Notes under the pieces: model-generated | What the model saw: only the letters and a program-made list of their open reading frames with translations | What the model was told of the DNA's origin: nothing | Databases searched by the model: none | NCBI GenBank assembly: GCA_023159155.1 | Contig: JAJNNX010000034.1 | Coordinates: 484,653-548,652, forward strand | Direction: 5' to 3' | Source of the DNA: Ustulina deusta | Taxonomy: Eukaryota; Ascomycota; Sordariomycetes; Xylariales; Xylariaceae | Length of the DNA stretch: 64,000 nucleotides | Position numbers and translations under genes: made by a program | Part shown: positions 32,369 through 42,900 of the stretch, in pieces | Position numbering within the stretch: position 1 is the first letter of the stretch | Layout of the letters: each line of letters starts with the position of its first letter

Positions 32369-34587
32369 ATGGCGAATTCAATTTTCTGGATCTTGATTCC
32401 ATCAGTCGCAATACTTTATTCTATTAGTCTTCTTATCTACCGTCTATATCTCCACCCTCTAGCGAAATTTCCCGGCCCAAAGCTAGCAGCCGCAACTGGC
32501 TGGTATGAAACGTACCATGACCTCAAGAACCCGGGAGGGCAGTTCATGTATCGGTTGCATAAGCTTCACAAAACCTATGGTAGGATAAAAGTTCGCATGC
32601 TCTATCTTCGAAGGCTAAGAGAAGTGCTAGGCCCGATAGTACGACTTAGCCCGGACGAGGTTCATATCAGTGACACAGCTTGGGTAGACACGCTGCTTGT
32701 GAGTTCGGCTCAGGTAAGTATTTCGTGAACCAAGGATGGCGTCTTGAATAATTGACTGGTTACAGGGCATTCGAGATAAATATGCGCCAGCAGCAGCTCA
32801 AGCAGGGACCCCGAAGGGAGGTAAGTAATCGAGCCGACCCTGAATTGTCAACGAGAAGCCAACGAGACTGGTATTTAGTGTTCGGAACTTCTCTTCATAA
32901 TACTCATCGAAGACGTCGTGCTGCCCTTAGTCCTTTATTCTCGAAGTCATGCGCTGCCGGGGCCGAGGGCTTAATATACGACAAGATCGATCTACTCCTT
33001 AAGCAACTCGACCTCCAAATCGCCCGCGATGGATACGCAGAGATGCGGACGGCTTTCGTTGGCTTCACAACCGATGTAGTATACGAATATTGTCTTGGTC
33101 AGTCGTTTGGACTGCTCGAAGATGAGGTGAAAGGAAAGGAGTGGAGTAACTCCATCAGAGCTTTGGCAAAATCAATCCCTTACACGAGACAATTTAATTG
33201 GATTATTCCCCTCTCGCAGAAAATACCTATCTCATTGATGAGAATAGTTTCCCCCGACTTGGCCAGAGTGGCAGCAATGCACCATGTAAGCTGCATGATC
33301 TCTCGCTCTCTTCTTATCCACTCACTCTTTTCTTATGCATACACTTTTTTCTCATACACACACCCAATCTCTTCTTTCACATATACACATACTCTCTTTT
33401 TGCACATATACACTCTATCTTTCTTTCTTTTTCTAAATACATATATCCGTTATGCATAGCCTGAAAGCCCACACTTACTAACCCTTAATAGGACATGGAG
33501 GCTCAAGCTTTACAAGCGATCAGAGAACACGAGCAGGATCAAAAGAGCGGTTTAGACCTATCGTTCCACCGCAATCCCAAGGATCGGTTCGCAGTATTCC
33601 GCACGTTATTGCAGCACAACAGCTTGCCCCCGCATGAGAAACGCTTCGATCGGATATCCCACGAAGCTGTTACTCTGCTGGCAGCAGGGGGCGAGACTAC
33701 AGCCAGCACCCTAATGATGGCAGTCTATTTCATTCTCACCGACAAAAACAATGTACTCTCAAGATTGCGAGAGGAGGTCGACTCACTTATGTCTACCGGG
33801 GTTTCGAGACCATCTGTTGCTGATCTTGAGCGTTTGCCATGGCTGGTATGTTCCCTCTCGAAAAAGTGCCTTCGGAAAACATAAAAAAAAGGGGGTTGTG
33901 TACTGACTGCAGTCTATAATAGACTGCCATTATCAAGGAGACGCTTCGAATCAGCACGATAACAGCGAGGTTGACTCGCGTCGCTCCGGAGGAAGCGCTG
34001 CAGTTTAACGATTGGGTAATGCCCGCAGGAGTAAGATATCCCATTCCTGTGGACCTCACAAGTTGAAAAAAAAAAAAACCCCCCCTCCAAATTGTGTGTG
34101 GGCTAACGATCAACTACCTAGACGGCCATTAGCATGACACTTCGCGAAATATCCTTCGACCCCGAGATCTTTCCTTCACCAATGGCGTTCCAGCCCGAGC
34201 GTTGGCTACCCAGCAATCCTAACTTAGATCGATGTAACCGGTATCTCGTGGCTTTTGGTAGGGGAAGTCGCATGTGTCTCGGCATCAAGTAAGTCTAAGC
34301 GGCATTCTCCTTTTCCTCATGTAGATGAAATGTGTCTCTACTTCGTGCTCTTATCAGTGGGCCCTATTATCTAACATCATCTTCTCGCTAATAGTCTGGC
34401 TCACGCTGAGTTATATATTGCCATCGCAACAATATTCCGCCGTAGGGAATTTGAGCTGCATGACACTGTACGAGAGAGAGATGTCGATTTCTCTCGGGAT
34501 TTTTTCGTCGGCGAAACCTCGGCCTCTAGTAAAGGGGTCCGAGTCAAGTACACGAAGCCGTCGGTATGGGGCTACCCGACTGCATGA
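32369..34587 (+). CDS. Cytochrome P450 monooxygenase
   Basis: Eight-exon model, 525 residues: 32369-32579, 32631-32713, 32766-32820, 32879-33285, 33492-33845, 33923-34030, 34122-34288, 34395-34587. All borders are GT-AG and phases agree. An N-terminal membrane anchor ([19 protein letters not shown]) is followed by the proline hinge [14 protein letters not shown]. Diagnostic P450 motifs are all present and intact: I-helix oxygen-binding [10 protein letters not shown]-helix ExxR in KETLR, PERW (QPERW), and the heme loop [10 protein letters not shown] with the Cys ligand. Such ER-bound fungal P450s oxidise small molecules with electrons from NADPH-P450 reductase. The heme-loop sequence resembles those of P450s annotated as trichodiene-oxygenase-like, but the substrate cannot be inferred. 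No other biosynthetic gene is adjacent, so this is not clearly part of a cluster. Intron 4 (206 nt) is unusually long and pyrimidine/CA-rich. Confidence 0.93.
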
Positions 34588-34925
34588 GTTTAGAGGGTTC
34601 GTGGTTGTGGATTGTAATTATTGTACAAGATTCATAGGTAATTGCGATAGAAAGATTAGTGGTTGTATGGCTGTATGAAGGTTAGCTTTGCCTCGGTCTT
34701 TGGGCTATAATAATGGGAAATCGTTAGGGTTGGGTATAACGCTATAAGAAATACCGAGTCCTTAATAAGTCAACACAGCTGCGTGTACATGTATACCAAT
34801 GATAGCTCATCGTAAGTAGTATACAGGCTTTTCATTTTCGATTTATCAGGCATTTCCCCTATCCACTCCTTCAATGGTTTTCATTATGTAGCTATACTTC
34901 TTTTTATCTAACCTTCCTTTTAGGG
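34588..34925. other. P450 3' flank, nothing seen
   Basis: A+T-leaning sequence between the P450 stop and the coding-like remnant. No feature recognised. Confidence 0.5.
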
Positions 34926-36050
34926 TACCCGTCGCTCGCTTCGGCTGTCTCTTCATCCGTAACTAGTGGCCTGTTTATCAACGGTACTATCCCTGCTAAT
35001 CAAGCCGCATCCAATGGTTCTATCTCCCGGGAACATGAGGCTGTGAATACACTCGTGGAAGAGTCCGGCCCGACGCTGTTCTTCGCAAGGGCAATACCGG
35101 ATCCCACCTGAACGTTATTCCTCTCGCTGCAGCAACCGGCCCAAAACTGTATTACAGAGGCGGCGGTAAGAATTTCTTTTTGCAGGGCAGGGTTGTTATA
35201 CTAAATAGTATCCTAGATCCGTCTCAGGCACGCCACCATGGCTTCATGACTTACTACTCCAATGCACCGTCCGTCAACCTCGATCACTGCAACCGCATTT
35301 CTAGAATCGCCTGCTCCGACACCGGTCGGGCCGTCTCATTTTGGACGACCGACGCCTATGTACAGGCCAGGGTGAAGCTGAAGGGGTTGGTGGACAGCTA
35401 AATTCAATGATAGGTATTTTCATATTGCGGAGAACGCCGTCCTGTCGTTGGCTGGTGCCCCTCTTCAGCTGATAGCTGTCGTAATCCCGGTCCGAGCGAT
35501 GTTGCATCGTCCGGATATCCTGGCTTTGCCTCTGGCTCCAGGTAGCTCAGGTTCTAGGCCAGCTTCAGCTTCTGGTTCAGCCTCAGGTCAAGGTTCAGGC
35601 TCGAACAACCAGATCCGGAACCGGTGAGAATGGCCCCCTCAAGTTTGGCGATCCGCAATCCTCTTGGATCCCCCCTGTTGATTCTACTTACGATTCACCT
35701 ACAGTGCGCCTTGGTGCGCTTTTGGACTTGGGTCTGGATAATAAGCTAGGCTACGAGCCCGAACTTAATTCGAGTTTGGTCGAGTTCATAGCTTCGTTCT
35801 GCGCATAATCTCGATGATAATTCGTCTCCAGAGGACCCAGGTGCTGAAGATGACTTTGATCTTGGCAGCGATTTCATGACTGCAAGGCGAGTAATGAGGA
35901 AAAGAAAGCTGAGGTTTCCCAGCTAGAGCGACATGTCAGTTTTCGGCACCATGGCCGGCCAGCTGGAGTTCAGCCGGAGAAACAAGTTATATTATGTAGA
36001 TGTTCTCGGCTTGAAGTGTGTAAATGCCAGTTGCCATCGGCGTCCTTGAT
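34926..36050 (+). pseudogene. Decayed gene fragments, family unknown
   Basis: Several protein-like stretches follow each other on the plus strand in different frames. The first is YPSLASAVSSSVTSGLFING then NGSISREHEAVNTLVEESGP, ending at a stop. Next is LNVIPLAAATGPKLYYRGGG then NAPSVNLDHCNRISRIACSD, ending at 35401. Then comes LSLAGAPLQLIAVVIPV with a Ser/Gly-rich linker. Finally SSVRLGALLDLGLDNKLGYE is followed by NEEKKAEVSQLERHVS. At least three shifts and several stops intervene. The Ser/Thr-rich start and Gly/Ser linker would fit a secreted or surface protein, but this is a guess. An intron-rich live gene is less likely because the breaks do not coincide with good splice sites. Confidence 0.4.
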
Positions 36051-37960
36051 GAAGATGTAGGTTTTGTCGGGATGGGTACCTATATTGTGAGTACATGTTG
36101 TCGCGCAAACAGCCTAGAACTACACATTGACAATCTCTGCTACAATATACGACACAACCCGTTTGCTCTGCTGGTTATGCGGCGCTTTCGCCTGTAATCT
36201 AATAACGAAAATACTTTCCTTAATCATCTGTACGCATTTGGCTGCAGCCTGAGATCATAGTCCTAAATCATTCAAGTGGGCTTCCAATTACACTTCGCAC
36301 GCGATCAGGCGCATTTCATGTACCTAAATCCCCGTCATGGGATGGTTGCAGCTAGAGCTTCTCCTGGTTGGAGGAGTCTAGGTCAAACAAAACCTTTTTC
36401 TTTTTCTTTTTCATGACTAATAGCAATAGAACTATTACCACTACACTGTATATGCTGTTTGCCACTTGCTATGCTACCTAGAATTCCCACACTATCACTT
36501 CCAAGTTCCCCCAAGCCAAAAAGTTCCCTCCACTTCAACTATATCATCATCATTTAGTCTACTGACCTCGATGATAATGTGTATTTTGCTCTCGTCGGAC
36601 TGACTCCGGGGTTGACGTAGGAAACTCACAGACGGACAAAAAAATAGAACCGTCAAAGCGAATATAGTTGTCGGGCCGGCGCTGGTTACCCAAAAGTGCA
36701 AGGGTCAACCAAGGCCGAGATATGCCATGGATTTGGTTGTTGTTCCCAACTGTAATTAACTTTCTGCTAGAAATACCTATGCAAAAGGCCTTTCTTTCCT
36801 TTCAAATGGAACGCGGTGCCACGGTCGTGTTACGACATCAGTATAAGGGCAATATGCCATGGAGTTTCGATATTTTTCCATGTCTTCCTCTCGATGTCTT
36901 TATTGCAAAATGCACCATTTTAACAAGGGATTCATGCGGTTGGATTGATCTTTATTGTAAAGCCTTGGCTTACCAGAGTGCCCTTAAAGCGCGCTGCAGC
37001 GTGGTATCCAATGCAACCGGGGTAGGTAAGAGCATCTCCCAAGTTATGGAGTGACGAAACTAATTCGAAATTGTAGAAGTGTAGAGTCCTCTGGAAACTA
37101 AATGCTGCTTCTAGGGACACTTACCAAACTACCTCCCATTGTTGGAAATATATTTCCTACGCAAGGTATGTGGACAACCTACTCTAGACAACTTTAGGCG
37201 ACGTGACCGATACGAAAAGAGCAACAGAACGAGGGGATATATTACTACATGATGGTCACTCTTGACAGAAAACTTAGTAGAGAATCAGGAGTTATGTGCT
37301 ATGTGGTAATATTGAGCCTGCGTTAATAATAATTCTGTCCCGAGTCTCGTACGGAGGGTACACGGTAATTACGTTCTGATTAACGGGTTTGGACTAAAGA
37401 TAGGTAGTCTGTGTACCTATGAAACTGGTGGTCAGATTTCACCACGAGGTTAGTTCGGAATGCTATACAAATTATAATAATCAATAATCTGACTACATGT
37501 GACGGTAGATGACTACATTGCCTCACCCTAATCACTTGTACACGAAATACTGTTGCTATCTCTATCTCAATTTTGTTGTTGTTCTTTTTGTTCTTTTTGT
37601 TCTTTTTCTCGTTTCGACTTGTATTTTTCCCACTCGATTTCAGCCCCCTTTATAAATTACCCAATCTTGTATTAGTAAATTCAACTAGGTTGTTGTATAA
37701 TACCTAGACAGTTGATTGATGAGTGGTCGGAAATAGGGACCTCAGGTACGGACGGTGATGTGCCCCGCTTCCGAACGGAAGTTTCCAGCGTCCGTCCAAC
37801 GACGCTAAACCCCAGACGGCTTGGCCTGGTTAGCGGCTGTGCGTGTCTGGCGAAATGTCATCATTGGCATCCTAAAATCTGCCTGCGAGCTGTAATTCGG
37901 CACATCGATGCACCACACCGCAACCCCGACACACATCCAACCACACCACCGCAACGCGCC
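36051..37960. other. 1.9 kb gap upstream of the stomatin-like gene
   Basis: A 128-codon plus frame (36668-37054) has no recognised family. T-rich tracts occur at 37571-37610 (repeated GTTCTTTTT units). The final ~250 bases are G+C-richer and should hold the promoter and 5' UTR of the stomatin-like gene. Confidence 0.45.
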
Positions 37961-39396
37961 ATGTCGTCGCTGCGCCGAGCAGAGACGGCCCTGCGGCCCG
38001 CCATAAGGCAGGGTCTGCTGCCATCCCGCCGAGCGCTCGCCCTCGGAGCCCAGCGCACGCTGCACGGCACCACGACGACCCTCGCGCCGCCGTCGACGGG
38101 CAGCTTCCTGGGCCCCGTGCCGCCCTCGTACTTCCAGCGCCCGACGCTGCCCGCTAACACCATCGTCCGCTTCGTGCCGCAGCAGACGGCCTGGCTCGTC
38201 GAGCGCATGGGCAAGTTCAACCGCATCCTCGAGCCCGGCCTCGCCATTCTCGTGCCCTTCCTCGACCGCATCGCCTACGTCAAGAGCCTGAAGGAGGTCG
38301 CCATCGAGATCCCCAGCCAGAGCGCCATCACCGCCGACAACGTCACGCTCGAGCTCGACGGCGTGCTCTTTACCCGTGTCTTTGACGCCTACAAAGCGAG
38401 GTGCGCGCTCTCTCTCCCTCTCTCTCTCCCTCTCTCCCTCTCCGTCTCCCCCCCTCCCCTTTGCTGCCCTGTCCTGTCCTACCTTACCCTGTAACGAACA
38501 ATAAACAGCAGGAGGAGAAACATATAGATGAACAACACAAAAAGAAGAAAAAAAAAGAGGAAAGAGGGTATGGAGGGGGGAGGGAGCCAGGGAAGGACGA
38601 ATGGAGAATGGTTCTAACAAACACCGGGTTCAACAGCTACGGGGTCGAGGACGCCGAGTACGCGATAAGCCAGCTGGCGCAGACGACGATGCGCAGCGAG
38701 ATCGGGCAGCTGACGCTGGACCACGTGCTGAAGGAGCGGGCGGCGCTCAACACCAACATCACGGCCGCCATCAACGAGGCGGCCCAGGCCTGGGGCGTCA
38801 CGTGTCTGCGCTACGAGATCCGCGACATCCACGCGCCCGCCGGCGTCGTCGAGGCCATGCACCGCCAGGTCACCGCCGAGCGCTCCAAGCGCGCCGAGAT
38901 CCTCGAGTCCGAGGGCCAGCGCCAGAGCGCCATCAACATCGCCGAGGGCAAGAAGCAGAGCGTCATCCTCGCCTCCGAGGCCCTCCGCGCCGAGCAGATC
39001 AACCGCGCCTCGGGCGAGGCCGAGGCCATCCTCCTCAAGGCCCGCGCCACCGCCGCCGGCGTCGACGCCGTCGGCGCCTCCATCGCCGCCGGCGGCCCCG
39101 CGGCCCACGGCGCCGTCTCCCTCTCCGTCGCCGAGAAGTACGTCGACGCCTTCGGCAAGCTCGCCCGCGAGGGCACCGCCGTCGTCGTCCCCGGCAACGT
39201 CGGCGACATGGCCGGCATGATCGCCACCGCCCTCAGCGTCTACGGCAAGGTCGGCGACGTCGTCCAGAGCCGCGCCGCCGCCGCGAAGCACGGCCTCGTC
39301 CCACCCCCCGCCGACGACGACGGCCGCGCCAAGGCCCCCGAGAGCATCATCGACTCCGTCGTGCGCGAGTTCGACACCACGGCCGCCAGGAAATAA
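37961..39396 (+). CDS. Mitochondrial stomatin-like SPFH protein
   Basis: Two exons, 37961-38400 and 38637-39396; 399 residues. The 236-nt intron (GTGCGC donor, CAACAG acceptor) is longer than its neighbours and contains a CTCTCTCC microsatellite and an A-rich stretch. The N-terminus (MSSLRRAETALRPAIRQGLL) is Arg-rich and lacks acidic residues at the start, as in mitochondrial targeting. The SPFH/band-7 core begins about residue 68 (NTIVRFVPQQTAWLVERMGK; PFLDRIAYVKSLKEVAIEIP; QSAITADNVTLELDGVLF) and continues after the intron with SYGVEDAEYAISQLAQTTMR. A conserved coiled-coil region follows (RQVTAERSKRAEILESEGQR; INRASGEAEAILLKARATAA). This matches stomatin-like protein 2, which scaffolds cardiolipin-rich inner-membrane domains and respiratory complexes. 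Third codon positions in exon 2 are almost all G or C, which also opens long false frames on other strands. Confidence 0.93.
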
Positions 39397-39964
39397 GGAA
39401 AACTCGCCCCCCAGTCGAATATGCCGCCGCTTCGACTCCGCCTAGACGAAATCCCGGTAGGATCGGCGATGGGGATATATTATTGGGAGGGATCCGATGG
39501 TATGTATGTATGCTACGCTACGCTGGCTCTGGTTTTGAGCTGAATCCTCGAGGCACCTTGTATTAATATGGAGGGAATTACATTATCGCATATCATGGCA
39601 TGATCTGTGGGATGGGATGAGTAAAAAGCCAAGGAGAGAGAGAGAGAGAGCTAAGAATTAAACATGGCGTCAGGCGGCATGGCGAAAAAAGTACAACCAC
39701 CCTTGGACAGCTATTTTGAGTCTGTCCTGACTTATGTATTTCTATAAACCACAACGACCTTGTGGAGCTCACACCACTCGTGCATTTTCTGGAGGGATGA
39801 AGCTGTAATTTAGGCCGCCGTCATGAGAAAGCTTATAGCTTCCCTTGTTGATCAGTCTAAAATGAGGCAATAAAACACCCGCATAAATACACTCGAACTT
39901 AAGTCTATAATCAATTCCAGACTTGGGCCTTGCTTTTCCGATTTCCTTTTAGTAACGGTGCGAA
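39397..39964. other. Gap between convergent genes
   Basis: 3' flanks of the stomatin-like gene (plus) and MON2 (minus). A GA dinucleotide repeat lies at about 39633-39650. Nothing else seen. Confidence 0.55.
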
Positions 39965-42900
39965 TCACACGCCCAATTCTGCACCGACCACCTCCAAAGC
40001 CTCCGTCAGGAGCTTTGAGATATTGGCATCGCCGCTGTTAGCAGCAACTCTTGTGGCGCCGACAATAAGCGGATAGAGCCGGAGCAAATGCTTCCTCCCA
40101 TCGCTCTCGACATTAGGTGTGTCGGGGATAGCTTCCGGCTCACTCTTGAGTTCCACCAGTCGCTCCAACATTCGAGCCAACTCCTTGCGTTGACTGAGGG
40201 GTTGCGGCATCCGACCCCGGAGGGGTTGGTCAGCGATGTATGTCCGTAGCGTCAAGGCAGCCCTCAAGATGAGATATGGTGCCGCTGTCCTCGCGAGTCG
40301 TATGCCGAGCACCCGGAAAGGTTCCGAAGCCGCGCTGCCAGAGGATGGCATGGGTGGTGGAAACCTGGGGGCAGGTGGTTGCACGGTGGACTGCAGTGTC
40401 GCGGCCACGTCTTGGCTCGTGACCAGAGAGAAGAGCTCGTCTAGACAAACGTAAGACATCTTGCTGCGTTTCGATGGTAAGGGATCAATGGTACGCCCAC
40501 GCCGGGTTTTGTAGAGGTTCGATAATCCAACCATGTCACCCCCGTCGTTCCCGTAAATGAGCGAGGATTCAGCAGGCGCTGGTGCATGGATGATGGACAT
40601 GCGGAAAAGGCTCTCGGCAAAGAGTTTTCGCGTCTTGTCGGGAACAACTTCTGCGCCCAATGATGGAATAATCAATTCTCGTAATTGCACAAACGACGCA
40701 ATATCGAAATCCTCGTCATCAGAGATATTGACCTTATCAGGAGGCGCTTCGCAGTCTGCATTGGTTATGCCATTGGCAATCACAACAATCATGTGCCACA
40801 TATCTTGTAGCATGGCGCACGGTATATCGAGCGAAACAAGCTGGCTCATGGTAGCCCCTAGAATAGCTATAGCTGACTTGGTTGCCTGTTTCCAGGGTTG
40901 TTCCGACTTGGTGATGATCGGGAACTGATATTTGAACTCGATAGGTTTCGATAGAGCGGCTAGCGCGGTGAGCAAAGCACCATTATTATAGATGTCCGTG
41001 TCTGTGGCGTGTGATTGCACTAGTGATTGCAATATTACCATGCTAGATTTGGACATGGCGACATATGTCCGCTTTTGTGTCGTACGTTGAGTTGCTGCAT
41101 TGCCACCATCAGTAAAAGCTAGCGAGACAAATTCGGAGGTCTGGGCGATGAGAGCAGAGGGTGCTCCAGGGATATCGGTTCGGAGTATCTTAAGAACATC
41201 AAGCACTTGACTCTGCAATGGTGTGGCATGGTCAATGTCAGCAATGAAGGGACCAGGCGTCGCTGTTCGCATGACGTCGCGCAAGAGCGTGAGCATGCGG
41301 CGAATTCGCTCAACCGTAAGATCGTCTTGTATCAAACGGTATACATCACGCAACGCAGCAACGTAAGCTAGCAGGCAATTCTGGTTATCCGGGGCTTTAT
41401 CCGTTGCCTCCGCATGGGCTACCGGTATACCACGAGCCCAAAGATCCCATGCAAGATCGATAGTTGTTTTATTGAAGTTTTGCTTCGACCCATTCTGACT
41501 ATGCGAAAGAATTTGCGTTAGAGCCTTGAAGGTCGCAGTGCTGATCTCCAAGACTTGGAGGTCTAGGAGTGTTGCGAAATGACCCAGGAGCTGCTGCCAG
41601 TACGAATTGAAAGTCGGATGGACAGTGAGAACATCAAGATAATTTGAAAGTAAGTTGGAGATGCCATTGAGGACAACAACTGCGGTATCGTGCCAATCAT
41701 GTCGAGTTTTTTCGTCATGTGCAGCATCAAGTGCTTGCAATTCTGTCTCAATAGACGCCATCAAGCGGAAGATCACTGCTTTGATGCATATAGACCAGGC
41801 TTCAGGGGTAAGTTGGTCACCGTAAGCATCGAAGATTCGTAATAGTGTTTGGATAGCACCTGTGATTATTAGTATGCGAAGATAGAAATGGGTTGTTCAC
41901 CATACTGTTTCTTAAATCTAGCCTGTCATTGGTGGTCACAGTCGTGAGGCGAATGAGAAGCAGCATCCACAAAGCAGCGTCTGAGGATGCATTCTCAGCA
42001 TGAGAGGCTTTCTCAACTAAAGAAGCTTCATCGAAATCGCCGACGAGATTATTGGTAATCGGGAGTGCTTTGTTTTTCCTGGAGAGAAAATTGGAGAGAT
42101 CCCAGAAAAATGTGACTGTCTGAGACGTTGAGGTATTAGAATAACTGAATGGGTATAGATATATAGAGGGCCCAAACAACTTACTGTCAATGCAATGTTA
42201 AGGTCATCGTCTTGAGAGGAAAATTTGTACAGGGTATCAACGAGAATAAGGAAACATGATTTAGGTAAAGAAGGCAGGAAATCCGAACAGACGAGCTGCA
42301 TAGAGCTGAATGCGGAGCGGATCAGCTTCGTGGATCGTGTAGTTAGCCCTTGCGGCGCGGCACGTTCGTCAGTGTTGTTATCAGGACCGAATCTTCTTGG
42401 AATAAAAATGGTGCCAATAATCTCAAATATGACACTCCACCCACTGAGAAGTGTTTCGCCACATTCATCAAGAAGACTCTTTAATCCCTCTAGAATAATC
42501 TTATGAATGTCGACATCAGTGGCATAGGTGGTCACAGAAGCTACCCGATTTTCTTCTACTAAGGGACCCAAGGAAGCGTGGAGACATTCTAATATTCGCA
42601 GCTGAACTCTTGCTCGTGTCTCATCGTTTTGGCCACTAAGAGCTTTCGCGGCATCTAGCATGAGTCGTACTAGAATGTCCGCCCCGCGGCCTCTCACTGG
42701 TGCAGCTACGGCACTGGAACTGAGGACTCTGATGAGCTCAGAGGTAATTTGATCCCAGCCCGATACATCGGGAGGATATATAAGCAGTCTATCAAGATTG
42801 ATTATTGCTAAGTCGCCGATCTTAGCAAGTGTGAACCGATCTTGCTGATTAGGTCCAGAAGAGGCAGTGGTCGCAGGACCGGATACTTTCCTATGCTGAG

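Noticed and set aside
32369..36050. Secondary-metabolite gene cluster around the P450
   Set aside because: No synthase, transporter or cluster regulator lies within the flanking 3-4 kb; a single P450 is not sufficient.
38601..39566. 321-codon Arg/His-rich frame overlapping the stomatin-like gene
   Set aside because: Composition of Arg, Pro and His from GC-rich third positions read out of frame; the overlapping SPFH protein explains the sequence.
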